From assembly GCF_026340655.1 (NCBI RefSeq), contig NZ_JAPEOZ010000001.1:6510001-6574000 (forward strand): a DNA stretch of 64,000 nucleotides. The letters are read 5' to 3'. A model generated the notes under the pieces. It was not told where the DNA came from and searched no databases. It was given only the letters and a program-made list of their open reading frames with translations. This document shows positions 52,513-61,381 of this stretch, piece by piece. Both the position numbers and the translations under genes were made by a program. This DNA comes from Streptomyces sp. NBC_01275. GTDB lineage: Bacteria > Actinomycetota > Actinomycetes > Streptomycetales > Streptomycetaceae. Numbering within the stretch: position 1 is the first letter of the stretch; the number at the start of each line of letters is the position of its first letter.

Positions 52513-52866
52513 TCAGCCGTGGATATCACCGACCAGGACAGGGAGCGGCGGAGGTGGGGTCCACTCCAGTCCATTTTTGGAGAGAGTGGCCAGGATCCAC
52601 GCTTGACCGACCGGGCCTGCCACACTCCAGGTATAGGCCATAGGGCGGTTCCGCTTGCGCCAAAACTTCCACCGGGGTTCTCGTCTCGCACCCATGGCAA
52701 TGTTGTGAACAAGGTCGGCAAGCCAAGCGATGCATGCGACGTAGTCATCATCGGGCCAACTGGCCAGCGCCTTGTGCCGCCGGGCCATGGCTCGAATCTC
52801 GATCACAGCGGAGTAGGCCAGCATGGATATTGCTGCGTGGTCATCGACGCGCCGACCGTTGGTCAT
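52513..52866 (-). CDS. Small hypothetical protein
   Basis: 117 residues, ATG 52866 with GGAGGG 4 nt upstream. Helical N-terminus (AAISMLAYSAVIEIRAMARRHKALASWPDDDYVACIAWLADLVHNIAMG) followed by a Trp-rich C-terminus (RREPRWKFWRKRNRPMAYTWSVAGP). No signal peptide. Not recognised; gene carried by the element. Confidence 0.7.
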   Translation of the reverse strand: MTNGRRVDDHAAISMLAYSAVIEIRAMARRHKALASWPDDDYVACIAWLADLVHNIAMGARREPRWKFWRKRNRPMAYTWSVAGPVGQAWILATLSKNGLEWTPPPPLPVLVGDIHG

Positions 52867-52932
52867 GAGGCCCTCCGGCTTGCTGATGCCCCGTACCCGG
52901 GGTGAGGTCGACGGAGTGGCTTGGAACAGGAG

Positions 52933-53193
52933 TCATTCCTCGTCACACCTCTCCAGAACCAGGCCTATGGACCCTTCTTTGAGTCCGTTGCTCTCCTCCA
53001 GGTGGAGGTGAGCGCCATCTGGGGTGTCGTCCTGGGCTAGCGTGAGGAGGTGGCCGGCCAGGGTCCTCAACCCGGCAGCGTTCGCCTCGACGACGACCTC
53101 TCCGCCCAAGTTGCGGACCTCGACGTGTGCGCCTTCCTCCCACGTGAAGACTCTGGCAACTCCGTTGGTCACCGCACTCACGTGAGTGGTCAT
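52933..53193 (-). CDS. Small acidic protein, possibly Imm32-like
   Basis: 86 residues from ATG 53193 (an in-frame ATG at 53223 would add ten). The segment VEVRNLGGEVVVEANAAGLRTLAGHLLTLAQ and then GAHLHLEESNGLKEGSIGLVLER resembles Imm32-type immunity proteins as I remember them; this is a weak assignment. No toxin gene lies next to it. It would fit a cargo or orphan-immunity gene on a mobile element. Confidence 0.6.
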   Translation of the reverse strand: MTTHVSAVTNGVARVFTWEEGAHVEVRNLGGEVVVEANAAGLRTLAGHLLTLAQDDTPDGAHLHLEESNGLKEGSIGLVLERCDEE

Positions 53194-53481
53194 CGACGGA
53201 GCAGCGCTAGGTTCCGGGGCCATACCCCAGCATCGCGTACTCAGGGACCGTCAGGCACCGAGGGCGCACGCTTTCCAACTGTGGTGGTGGGGTGGTTGGG
53301 TGCGTGCGGGGGCGTTCACCTGCGTACATGGGCGGTTGGCCGGTGGCGCGGGCATGACTTGAGGTCTCACCTGAACGGCCGTGTCTTCTGTTCCGCTGCC
53401 TCTCTGAGGCCCTGCGCCGCGCCAGTCCCGCGGCAAGCTGCCGGGTGTCGGCGCCGTCCGTGCTCGCCGCCGGCGTTGCCA

Positions 53482-53805
53482 TCATTCGAGGGTGCGAAGA
53501 CCTCGCGTCCGAAGGAAATGACGACCTGCGCGGAGGGCCAGGAACAGCGTCGTGATCGCCAATACGAGGTTGAGAGTGTCCAAAATCATCATGACGGAGT
53601 AGGGCGCGCCCAGCAGGCGCGGCACGTTGGTGCCGATCATCCCCAGGCCCATGAGGAGGGGGAGCCATGCCCAAAAGAAGCGCCTGCCATGATCGGAACC
53701 GGCTCCCTTGCGAACGTTGGTCCGCTCCCACCACCGACCGCCGAGGCTCGCGAGGACAAGCGCACACCCCATCGCGACTACAGACCAGTCCATGAACCGC
53801 AGCAT
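53482..53805 (-). CDS. Small membrane protein
   Basis: 107 residues from ATG 53805 with GAGGGG 6 nt before it. Three hydrophobic segments: about 8-22, 46-62 and 70-92 (MILDTLNLVLAITTLFLALRAG). A basic C-terminus lies in the cytoplasm by the positive-inside rule. Function not recognised. Confidence 0.68.
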   Translation of the reverse strand: MLRFMDWSVVAMGCALVLASLGGRWWERTNVRKGAGSDHGRRFFWAWLPLLMGLGMIGTNVPRLLGAPYSVMMILDTLNLVLAITTLFLALRAGRHFLRTRGLRTLE

Positions 53806-53875
53806 CACAATCCCCTCGATTCGTTCGCGGTCGACTGCAGTTGGGATGGCTGCTGTACTCCGCTGCTTCGCGTCC

Positions 53876-54061
53876 CTACGACGATGGGCTGGTTTTCCTA
53901 GGCCGGGCGAGCCGATGCCCGGCCACCCAGAGGTTGATCAAGAGGATTAGCAATCCCGCGACGGGCCAGCCCACGGAGCCCCCATCGCGGTAAGCCCTGA
54001 TTCCAGTCACCAGCAGCATGATGCCGACTGCCAAACCCATCGGGTCGGAGAGGACGTTCAC
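53876..54061 (-). CDS. Very small membrane protein
   Basis: 61 residues from GTG 54061. Two hydrophobic stretches (GLAVGIMLLVTGIRAY and WPVAGLLILLINLWVAGHRL) separated by a short loop. GAGG lies only 3 nt before the start, so the start is uncertain. Same strand as, and 70 bp upstream of, the other small membrane protein, so the two may be co-transcribed. Confidence 0.5.
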   Translation of the reverse strand: MNVLSDPMGLAVGIMLLVTGIRAYRDGGSVGWPVAGLLILLINLWVAGHRLARPRKTSPSS

Positions 54062-54341
54062 ACGCCTCGCGACTTCGAAAGGTCGGCCACGGCTTGATCG
54101 TGACAGGGCAACGGGCTCCTTGCCAAGAACCAGTTGCCGCCCTCCTGCCGGAGCTGCCTAGCCTCGACTCCTTCCGGCCCGTCTTCGCCGTCGAGTCCAC
54201 CAGGGCGGCGTCCCCCTCCGCTGCCGTGCCCGTCGGCCGCCCGGTGACCGATTAGCAGCCCTCCTTCCCCACGGTCGGCGTGACCGCCTCGCGCCAAGTC
54301 CCTACCCCTCCCATGCCCCGAACCGGAAGGAAGTCGACCCG

Positions 54342-54674
54342 ATGCGCGCCCAGTTGGCCCGTGTGGACGCCGTGATCGTCCAAGCCGTCATCGCGGGGGC
54401 CCTGTCCTTCTCGCACCTTCACGACCTGGCCGACGCTGCTGGACAGGGCGGCTGGAAGGCGTGGGCCTACCCCATCAGCGTTGACCTGCTGCTGGTCGCC
54501 GCCTGGCGTCGGATGCGGGAGCAGCAGCGTGCGGGGCGGCCGGCCGGGGGACCGCGGCTGTGGTTCCTCCGGTACGCCAAGTGCCTCGACGGTCGGCAGG
54601 ACGTCGCCAACCGTCGGATCGCCGAACTCCTCGGGGAGGACGACCAAGAGGACGGCCCCGGCGACCGGACCTGA
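54342..54674 (+). CDS. Shortened DUF2637 (Spd-like) membrane protein
   Basis: 110 residues, ATG with GGAAGGAAG upstream. The N-terminus VDAVIVQAVIAGALSFSHLHDLADAAGQ followed by GWKAWAYPISVDLLLVAAWRRM is characteristic of DUF2637 proteins of actinomycete plasmids and conjugative elements. Full-length members continue with further membrane helices (about 200+ residues); here the frame passes straight to RLWFLRYAKCLDGRQDVANRRIAELLGED, so an internal deletion or fusion is likely. A terminator follows. Confidence 0.7.
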   Translation: MRAQLARVDAVIVQAVIAGALSFSHLHDLADAAGQGGWKAWAYPISVDLLLVAAWRRMREQQRAGRPAGGPRLWFLRYAKCLDGRQDVANRRIAELLGEDDQEDGPGDRT

Positions 54675-54714
54675 TCCCGACACACCTGCGACAGCACGCA
54701 CCTGCGGCCTGATG

Positions 54715-54738
54715 GCCCCTGGACTACGGTCCGGGGGC
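54715..54738 (+). terminator. Terminator after the DUF2637 gene
   Basis: 10-bp stem (54715-54724 with 54729-54738, one G-T pair) and loop TACG, followed by TTCGTCGTTT. 40 bp after the stop codon. Confidence 0.8.
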
Positions 54739-54772
54739 TTCGTCGTTTCCGGGCCTGGCCTGCCCTCGGCCA

Positions 54773-54935
54773 GTCCACGCATAGTCCACAGCGCCCGACA
54801 TGCAGCCGCTCCGAGCGGCATCCGCCTGCACATACGCGAAGACCCCGCACCCAGCGTTTCCGCTGGTGACGGGGTCTTTGGGCACCTATTTCAAGGTGCC
54901 CCCGGCAGGATTCGAACCTGCGCACACGGCTCCGG
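54773..54935. repeat. Right copy of the 165-bp direct repeat (attR-like)
   Basis: Colinear with 51233-51397. It contains the tRNA terminator and the 3' 39 nt of the functional tRNA-Arg, ending in the anticodon loop. The core attachment identity is about 45 bp (54893-54935). Confidence 0.9.
54841..54880 (-). terminator. Terminator of tRNA-Arg
   Basis: Outer stem GACCCCG/CGGGGTC and inner stem CCAGCG/CGCTGG around a 4-nt loop, directly 3' of the tRNA on the minus strand. The copy at 51301-51336 has lost outer pairs. Confidence 0.8.
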
Positions 54936-54968
54936 AGGCCGTTGCTCTATCCCCTGAGCTACGGGGGC
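54897..54968 (-). tRNA. tRNA-Arg (anticodon CCG)
   Basis: Cloverleaf on the minus strand: acceptor GCCCCCG/CGGGGGC with discriminator A, D-stem GCTC/GAGC, anticodon stem ACGGC/GCCGT with loop CTCCGGA (anticodon CCG), T-arm GCAGG-TTCGAAT-CCTGC. CCA is not encoded. It reads CGG codons. Its 3' part is the integration target of the adjacent element and remains intact. Confidence 0.97.
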
Positions 54969-55139
54969 GTATCGGCCGGGAGGTGTTTGCTCGCGGCGAC
55001 GAGTAGAACACTACCAGCTCCCTCAGGGTGTTCATGAACGGGTTTCTGTGGGGGCGGAAGAGGAGGTAGGGGTCGCTCGCACGGGGTGGAAGTGGGGAAA
55101 ACCCGGACGCGGTGGCCGGTCCCGACCTACTCTCGAGTT

Positions 55140-55646
55140 GTGCCAGGCGCGTCGGGTCGGGTGCTTGTTGTGGACGACAACAAGGTCATCCGGCAGTTGA
55201 TCAGGGTCAATCTCGAGCTGGAGGGCCTCGAGGTCGTGACCGCGTCCGATGGTGCCGAGTGTCTGGAAGTCGTGCATCAGGTGCGGCCCGATGTGGTGAC
55301 CCTCGATGTGGTCATGCCCAGGTTGGACGGGCTGCGCACCGCCGCCCGGCTGCGTTCGGACCCGCGTACCCATGACCTTCCCCTCGCCATCATCAGCGCC
55401 TGCACCCAGTACGAGGTCGAGGCCGGCCTCGAAGTCGGCGTCGACGCCTTCCTCGCCAAGCCCTTCGAACCCACTGAACTCGTCACCCTCGTACGGAAGT
55501 TGATGGAGCAGCAGCAGAGTCAACGGGGCGACGTCGGCAGCGCACGCGGGACCGTGCTGGGCGGCGACGGCGGCGACGGCGGTGGCGGGGAGGGCGTCGG
55601 CGCGGGGAAGGGGAGCGGGGCGAGCGGGGGGACTGCCGGCGAGTAG
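55140..55646 (+). CDS. Response-regulator receiver-domain protein
   Basis: 168 residues from GTG 55140. Receiver domain over about 6-125: VLVVDDNKVIRQLIRVNLE, phosphoacceptor Asp in VVTLDVVMPRLDGLR, and the Lys in AFLAKPFEPTEL. No output domain follows, only a Gly/Ala-rich tail, so it is a stand-alone receiver (CheY-like). TACTCT ends 6 nt before the GTG, suggesting a leaderless mRNA; a start at 55086 would lack signals. In the same direction as nrtL-lysA but 250 bp away. No kinase nearby. Confidence 0.88.
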   Translation: MPGASGRVLVVDDNKVIRQLIRVNLELEGLEVVTASDGAECLEVVHQVRPDVVTLDVVMPRLDGLRTAARLRSDPRTHDLPLAIISACTQYEVEAGLEVGVDAFLAKPFEPTELVTLVRKLMEQQQSQRGDVGSARGTVLGGDGGDGGGGEGVGAGKGSGASGGTAGE

Positions 55647-55660
55647 GGCCCGCTTGGCGG

Positions 55661-55693
55661 TGAGCCCGGTGAGCCCGGTGAGCCCGGTGAGCC
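55661..55693. repeat. 9-bp tandem repeat TGAGCCCGG
   Basis: Nearly four copies of TGAGCCCGG in the spacer after the receiver gene. Same period as the lon minisatellite but a different unit. Confidence 0.8.
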
Positions 55694-55897
55694 GTTGAGT
55701 CGGTGGGCCAGTGGTCGGTGATTGGCGATCGGCTCACGCCGATGGCGGGGCTGGGAACAAAGCGGCTCCCGTCCATATCCCGCACTCGGTCCATACCCCG
55801 GGCTCCGTCCCCCTCCCGCCCCCACCCCCGTCCACATCCCGGACCTCTGCCAAACCGACTCGCCCAGCCACCCCCCTCCTCGCCTACGCTTGTCCCC

Positions 55898-56998
55898 GTG
55901 ACCCCCGTCGAGCTCTCCCGTACCGTGCTGCACGCGGTGCGTCGTGCCGTTGATGCCGGAGAGCTCAGGGTGGCCGTTCCCGTGCGGGCGGTCGTCGGGC
56001 CGCCGGGGCCCGGGGGGCGAGGGGACTACGCCACCAACATCGCCCTGCAGTTGGCCCGTCCGGCCGGACAGCCCCCGTTGCGCGTCGCCGAGGTTCTCCA
56101 GCCGCACCTCGCCCGCGCCGAAGGCGTCACCGGCGTCGAGATCACCGGGCCCGGGTTCCTCAACATCAGCCTCGACCGTTCCGCCGCCGCCGACCTCGTC
56201 CAGCGGATCCGCCGCGAGGGCCTGGCCTACGGGCACACCGACGCCCTCGCCGGACAGGTCTTCGAGCTGCGCGTGCCGTACGAGGTCCGGGCCGAGGTCC
56301 TCGCCGACGCGTTGGCGCGGATCATCGCCTCGCAGGGCGGACGCGTCGCGATCGAGCACCGTGGGCGCACCGCCGGCCCCGGGCCCCTCGCCTCCCCGGC
56401 GACCCCGGCCCGCCTGGACCTTCGCCCCGTCCCCGCCCCCGAGGACCCCGCACCCCTCGGCCCCGACGCCGCCCGCTGGGCTCTGCTTCATCCCGCACCG
56501 CACGACCGGCCCCGCATCACCGCCGATCACCTGGTCCAGCGGGAGAGCAACCCCGTCTTCCGCGTCCGTTACGCCCACGCCCGCACCCGGGCCGCGAGCC
56601 GCAACGCCGCCGACCTCGGATTCACCGCCGACGTCGACGTCGACGACGTACCGCAGGCGCTCCACCCTGCATCCCGCCCCGAACCGCACGCCACCTCCAC
56701 CCCTGTCTCCACCCCCGCCGCGCCTCACCTCGTCGCCCTCCTCGCGGATCACCCCCGTGTCCTCGGCACGGTCGGTGTGCTTCCCCGTGCGGAGGGGGTC
56801 GCCGCCGTCTCGCGCCTCACCCGGCACCTTCTGGCGGTCGCGGACGCCACCCTCGTCCTCTTGCCCGACGTCCTGCCGCGCGGCGAGGAGAAACCCTCGG
56901 CCGCCCACCGTGCCCGGCTCGCACTCGCCGAAGCCGCCGGGACGGTGCTGGCCGGCGGCCTGTCCCTGCTCGGCATCGACGCACCCGAACACCTCTGA
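55898..56998 (+). CDS. nrtL: ArgS-related anticodon-binding protein NrtL
   Basis: 366 residues. N-terminal Arg-tRNA-synthetase additional domain (VAVPVRAVVGPPGPGGRGDYATNIALQLAR, GVEITGPGFLNISLD) and C-terminal anticodon-binding (DALR-like) domain (HTLARYLLAV-like segment LTRHLLAVADATLVLLPD, AHRARLALAEAAGTVLAGGLSLLGI). The catalytic Rossmann domain is missing, so it cannot charge tRNA. It precedes lysA by 17 bp, the conserved actinobacterial order. GTG start with TACGCT 7 nt upstream. Confidence 0.92.
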   Translation: MTPVELSRTVLHAVRRAVDAGELRVAVPVRAVVGPPGPGGRGDYATNIALQLARPAGQPPLRVAEVLQPHLARAEGVTGVEITGPGFLNISLDRSAAADLVQRIRREGLAYGHTDALAGQVFELRVPYEVRAEVLADALARIIASQGGRVAIEHRGRTAGPGPLASPATPARLDLRPVPAPEDPAPLGPDAARWALLHPAPHDRPRITADHLVQRESNPVFRVRYAHARTRAASRNAADLGFTADVDVDDVPQALHPASRPEPHATSTPVSTPAAPHLVALLADHPRVLGTVGVLPRAEGVAAVSRLTRHLLAVADATLVLLPDVLPRGEEKPSAAHRARLALAEAAGTVLAGGLSLLGIDAPEHL

Positions 56999-57015
56999 GA
57001 GAGCCACCAGAAGTC

Positions 57016-58407
57016 ATGAGCCGTTCCGCCCACCCCGCCGGGCCCCGCCACGCCGACGTCCTCCCCGAGGGCCACTACTCCGCCCCGCCCACCGACCTCA
57101 ACGCCCTCGACCCCAAGGTGTGGGCGCAGACCGTCGGGCGTGACCCGCAGGGCGTCCTCACCGTCGGCGGCATCGACGTCAAGACGCTCGCCGAGGAGCA
57201 CGGGACGCCCGCGTACATCCTCGACGAGGCCGATTTCCGGGCCCGGGCCCGTGCGTGGCGTACCGCGTTCGGGGCCGACGCCGACGTGTTCTACGCCGGG
57301 AAGGCGTTCCTGTCCCGGGCCGTCGTGCGCTGGCTGCACGAGGAAGGGCTGAACCTCGACGTCTGCTCAGGCGGCGAGCTGGCCACCGCGCTCTCCGCCG
57401 GGATGCCCGCCGACCGCATCGCCTTCCACGGCAACAACAAGTCAGTGGAGGAGATCCGGCGGGCCGTCGAGGCCGGGGTCGGGCGGATCGTGCTCGACTC
57501 CTTCCAGGAGATCGTGCGCGTCGCCCACATCGCACAGTCCCTCGGCAGGCGCCAGCCCGTGCAGATCCGGATCACCGTCGGGGTGGAAGCCCATACCCAC
57601 GAGTTCATCGCCACCGCGCACGAGGACCAGAAGTTCGGGATCCCGCTGGCCGGCGGGCAGGCCGCCGAGGCCGTGCGGCGGGCGCTTCAGCTCGACGGGC
57701 TCGAGGTCATCGGGATCCACTCCCACATCGGGTCGCAGATCTTCGACATGTCCGGGTTCGAGGTCGCCGCCCACCGGGTCGTCGGGCTGCTCAAGGACAT
57801 CCGCGACGAGCACGGGGTCGAGCTGCCCGAGATCGACCTCGGCGGCGGACTCGGCATCGCCTACACGAGCGACGACGATCCCCGTGAGCCGCACGAGATC
57901 GCCAAGGCGTTGACGGAGATCGTCACGCGTGAGTGCGAGGTCGCCAAGCTGCGTACGCCCCGTATCTCCGTCGAGCCCGGGCGCGCCATCGTCGGGCCGA
58001 CCGCCTTCACGCTCTACGAGGTCGGCACCATCAAGCCGCTCGACGGGCTGCGGACGTACGTCTCCGTCGACGGGGGCATGTCCGACAACATCCGTACGGC
58101 GCTGTACGACGCGGAGTACAGCGTGGCCCTCGTCTCCCGCACCTCCGACGCCGAGCCGATGCTGGCCCGGGTCGTGGGCAAGCACTGCGAGAGCGGGGAC
58201 ATCGTGGTCAAGGACGCGTTCCTGCCCTCCGACCTGGCACCGGGTGACCTCATCGCCGTACCCGCCACGGGTGCGTACTGCCGGTCCATGGCCAGCAACT
58301 ACAACCATGTGCTGCGGCCGCCCGTCGTCGCCGTGCACGACGGTGCGGCGCGGGTCATCGTCCGGCGCGAGACGGAGGAGGACCTGCTGCGGCTCGACGT
58401 CGGGTGA
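57016..58407 (+). CDS. lysA: Diaminopimelate decarboxylase
   Basis: 463 residues. PLP-binding Lys96 in VFYAGKAFL, the glycine-rich IDLGGGLGI, and the CESGD motif near the C-terminus that supplies the partner-subunit cysteine. Converts meso-diaminopimelate to lysine, the last step of lysine synthesis. Forms an operon with nrtL. Confidence 0.98.
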   Translation: MSRSAHPAGPRHADVLPEGHYSAPPTDLNALDPKVWAQTVGRDPQGVLTVGGIDVKTLAEEHGTPAYILDEADFRARARAWRTAFGADADVFYAGKAFLSRAVVRWLHEEGLNLDVCSGGELATALSAGMPADRIAFHGNNKSVEEIRRAVEAGVGRIVLDSFQEIVRVAHIAQSLGRRQPVQIRITVGVEAHTHEFIATAHEDQKFGIPLAGGQAAEAVRRALQLDGLEVIGIHSHIGSQIFDMSGFEVAAHRVVGLLKDIRDEHGVELPEIDLGGGLGIAYTSDDDPREPHEIAKALTEIVTRECEVAKLRTPRISVEPGRAIVGPTAFTLYEVGTIKPLDGLRTYVSVDGGMSDNIRTALYDAEYSVALVSRTSDAEPMLARVVGKHCESGDIVVKDAFLPSDLAPGDLIAVPATGAYCRSMASNYNHVLRPPVVAVHDGAARVIVRRETEEDLLRLDVG

Positions 58408-58654
58408 CGGCGTGGGGTGACGGCGTCGGGTGAGGACGTCGGGGAGGGCGGGAAAGAATGCGGGAAAGAAAGGGCGGGAGAATCCGTGAAAGAGGCTCCG
58501 GAAGGATCGGTGGAGTGACCCGCGGAAGAATCTTCGTCCACCGCCCTCTCTGAAATGAAATAGATGTCTCACGATCCGGACCAGGGATAGAAACTCCGGT
58601 CCGGTGAGTGAGACTGGTCCAACCGTTGACGGTATGAGGAAACGAGGTCGGATG

Positions 58655-59944
58655 ATGCGTACGCGTCCGCTGAAGGTGGCGCTGCTGGGCTGTGGAGTGG
58701 TCGGCTCAGAGGTGGCGCGCATCATGACGACGCACGCCGACGACCTCGCCGCGAGGATCGGCGCGCCGGTGGAGCTGGCCGGCGTGGCCGTGCGGCGGCC
58801 CTCCAAGGTGCGCGACGGCATCGACCCCTCCCTCGTCACCACCGACGCCACCGCCCTCGTCAAGCGCGGTGACATCGATGTGGTGGTCGAGGTCATCGGC
58901 GGGATCGAGCCCGCTCGTACGCTCATCACCACCGCCTTCGAGTACGGCGCGTCCGTCGTCTCCGCGAACAAGGCGCTCCTCGCCCAGGACGGCGCCGCTC
59001 TGCACGCCGTCGCCGAGGAGCACGGCGAGGACCTGTACTACGAGGCCGCCGTCGCCGGCGCCATCCCGCTGATCCGCCCGCTGCGCGAGTCCCTCGCCGG
59101 GGACAAGGTCAACCGGGTGCTCGGGATCGTCAACGGCACCACCAACTTCATCCTCGACAAGATGGACTCCACCGGCGCCGGGTATCAGGAGGCCCTCGAC
59201 GAGGCCACCGCCCTCGGGTACGCGGAGGCCGACCCCACCGCCGACGTCGAGGCCTTCGACGCCGCCGCCAAGGCCGCCATCCTCGCCGGGATCGCCTTCC
59301 ACACGCGCGTGCGCCTCGACGACGTCTACCGCGAGGGCATGACCGAGATCACCGCCGCCGACTTCGTCTCGGCCAGGAACATGGGCTGCACCATCAAGCT
59401 GCTCGCCATCTGCGAGCGGGCGGCCGACGGCGGGTCCGTCACCGCGCGCGTGCACCCCGCGATGATCCCGCTGACCCACCCGCTCGCCTCCGTACGCGGC
59501 GCCTACAACGCCGTGTTCGTCGAGTCGGACGCGGCCGGGCAGCTGATGTTCTACGGTCCCGGCGCCGGCGGTGCTCCCACCGCCTCCGCCGTGCTCGGCG
59601 ACCTCGTCGCCGTCTGCCGTAACCGGCTCAGCGGGGCAACGGGGCCCGGCGAGTCGGCGTACGCCGCCCTGCCGGTGTCGCCCATGGGCGACGTCGTCAC
59701 GCGCTACCACATCAGCCTCGACGTCGCCGACAAACCGGGCGTTCTCGCCCAGGTGGCGACCGTGTTCGCCGAGCACGGCGTATCGATCGATACGGTGCGC
59801 CAGCAGGGCAAGGACGGCGAGGCCTCCCTCGTCGTCGTCACCCACCGCGCGTCCGACGCCTCCCTGACCGGGACCGTCGAGGCGTTGCGCAAGCTCGACA
59901 CCGTGCGGGGTGTCGCCAGCATCATGCGGGTTGAAGGAGAGTAA
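58655..59944 (+). CDS. hom: Homoserine dehydrogenase
   Basis: 429 residues. NAD(P)-binding LLGCGVVGSEV (about 8-18), substrate region VNGTTNFILDKM and YAEADPTADVE, and a C-terminal ACT domain (RYHISLDVADKPGVLAQVATVF) for threonine feedback. Reduces aspartate semialdehyde to homoserine. ATG 58655 has GAGG at 7 nt spacing; ATG 58652 is the alternative. 6 bp before thrC, so hom and thrC are one operon. Confidence 0.97.
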   Translation: MRTRPLKVALLGCGVVGSEVARIMTTHADDLAARIGAPVELAGVAVRRPSKVRDGIDPSLVTTDATALVKRGDIDVVVEVIGGIEPARTLITTAFEYGASVVSANKALLAQDGAALHAVAEEHGEDLYYEAAVAGAIPLIRPLRESLAGDKVNRVLGIVNGTTNFILDKMDSTGAGYQEALDEATALGYAEADPTADVEAFDAAAKAAILAGIAFHTRVRLDDVYREGMTEITAADFVSARNMGCTIKLLAICERAADGGSVTARVHPAMIPLTHPLASVRGAYNAVFVESDAAGQLMFYGPGAGGAPTASAVLGDLVAVCRNRLSGATGPGESAYAALPVSPMGDVVTRYHISLDVADKPGVLAQVATVFAEHGVSIDTVRQQGKDGEASLVVVTHRASDASLTGTVEALRKLDTVRGVASIMRVEGE

Positions 59945-59950
59945 CCAGCA

Positions 59951-61009
59951 ATGACCCACCAGTGGCGCGGAATCATCGAGGAGTACCGGGACCGACTGCC
60001 GGTATCCGACACCACACCGGTCGTGACGCTCCGTGAGGGCGGCACGCCCCTCGTGCCCGCGCAGGTGCTCTCCGAGCGCACGGGCTGCGAGGTCCACCTC
60101 AAGGTGGAGGGCGCCAACCCGACCGGGTCCTTCAAGGACCGCGGCATGACCATGGCCATCAGCAAGGCCAAGGAGGAGGGGGCGCAGGCCGTCATCTGTG
60201 CCTCCACGGGCAACACCTCTGCCTCCGCGGCCGCCTACGCGGTCCGCGCGGGCATGGTCTCCGCCGTGCTCGTGCCGCAGGGCAAGATCGCGCTCGGCAA
60301 GATGGGGCAGGCCCTCGTCCACGGCGCGACGATCCTCCAGGTCGACGGCAACTTCGACGACTGCCTCACGCTCGCTCGCTCGCTGAGCGACAACTACCCG
60401 GTGGCGCTGGTCAATTCGGTCAACCCGGTGCGCATCGAGGGGCAGAAGACGGCCGCGTTCGAGATCGTGGACATGCTGGGCGACGCCCCCGACATCCACG
60501 TCCTCCCGGTCGGCAACGCGGGCAACATCACCGCGTACTGGAAGGGGTACAAGGAGTACGCCGCCGACGGCATCGCCCGGCAGACGCCCCGGATGTGGGG
60601 TTTCCAGGCGTCCGGCTCCGCCCCCATCGTGCGCGGCGAGATCGTCAAGGACCCCTCCACCCTCGCCACCGCGATCCGCATCGGCAACCCGGCCTCCTGG
60701 CAGTACGCCCTGGCGGCGCGGGACGAGTCCGGCGGGCTCATCGACGAGGTGACGGACCGTGAGATCCTGCGCGCCTACCGGCTGTTGGCCGCTCAGGAGG
60801 GCGTTTTCGTGGAGCCCGCGTCCGCCGCGTCCGTGGCCGGTCTGCTGAAGGCGGCCGAGCAGGGCAAGGTCGATCCGGGGCAGACGATCGTGTGCACCGT
60901 CACCGGCAACGGCCTGAAGGACCCGGGCTGGGCGACCGAGGGCGCCCCGCGTCCGGTCGTCGTCCCGGTCGACGCCGCGGCCGCCGCCGCCCGCCTCGGC
61001 CTCGTCTGA
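59951..61009 (+). CDS. thrC: Threonine synthase
   Basis: 352 residues. PLP Lys62 in [11 protein letters not shown] and the phosphate-binding [12 protein letters not shown]. Converts O-phosphohomoserine to threonine. Short class II form usual in Actinobacteria. Preceded by GAAGGAGA. Together with hom and thrB it completes threonine synthesis from aspartate semialdehyde. Confidence 0.98.
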   Translation: MTHQWRGIIEEYRDRLPVSDTTPVVTLREGGTPLVPAQVLSERTGCEVHLKVEGANPTGSFKDRGMTMAISKAKEEGAQAVICASTGNTSASAAAYAVRAGMVSAVLVPQGKIALGKMGQALVHGATILQVDGNFDDCLTLARSLSDNYPVALVNSVNPVRIEGQKTAAFEIVDMLGDAPDIHVLPVGNAGNITAYWKGYKEYAADGIARQTPRMWGFQASGSAPIVRGEIVKDPSTLATAIRIGNPASWQYALAARDESGGLIDEVTDREILRAYRLLAAQEGVFVEPASAASVAGLLKAAEQGKVDPGQTIVCTVTGNGLKDPGWATEGAPRPVVVPVDAAAAAARLGLV

Positions 61010-61381
61010 CGGTCGACCCCACCGGGGCGACCCCCACCGGGGCGACCCCCACCGGAGCGCCCGACCCGATTCCACCAGGGCGACCCACCCGATCCCACCG
61101 GGTTAACCCTCACAGGGGTGCACAGGGGGCTTACGACACGCATCGTGCGCCTCCTGTGCGCCCTATGTCGCCACAGAACCTTCCTTCGATAGGCTGTACT
61201 GAACCCGCCCGCCGCATATGCCTCCGCGTACGGCATGGTGCCGCGTCGTCGCCGCGGCCTCCGGGTTCCCCGTACACAGGTCGTCGTACATATGTCGTCC
61301 CACACATCGCGCCGTACACCTTTCGCCGTACCCATCGAATGTCATTCGACAGTCACGCAGCTCAAGGAGAGTCATCGCGAG
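61010..61381. promoter_or_regulatory. thrC-thrB intergenic region
   Basis: 372 bp without a gene. From 61013 to about 61100 there are five degenerate 15-bp repeats of CCCCACCGGGGCGAC. From 61250 to 61340 CGTACAC/CGTACA-type half-sites recur several times (near 61276, 61288, 61313 and 61328), ending in AAGGAGAG before thrB. A separate thrB promoter is likely here because the gap is long. Confidence 0.5.

Larger units (their letters stand above)
51398..54896. mobile_element. Decayed integrative element in tRNA-Arg(CCG)
   Basis: 3.5 kb between two copies of the tRNA 3' end. Its genes are a secreted ChW protein, small orphan proteins, two small membrane proteins and a shortened DUF2637 (Spd-like) gene typical of actinomycete conjugative elements. 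Integrase, excisionase, replication and TraB-type genes are absent, so it cannot move by itself. Gene density and codon bias are lower than in the core. From memory, this tRNA-Arg is also occupied by an element in S. coelicolor. Confidence 0.8.

Noticed and set aside
53050..53901. 283-codon plus-strand frame across the small genes
   Set aside because: No domain, no start signal, poor codon bias; the minus-strand small genes have ribosome sites and membrane segments.
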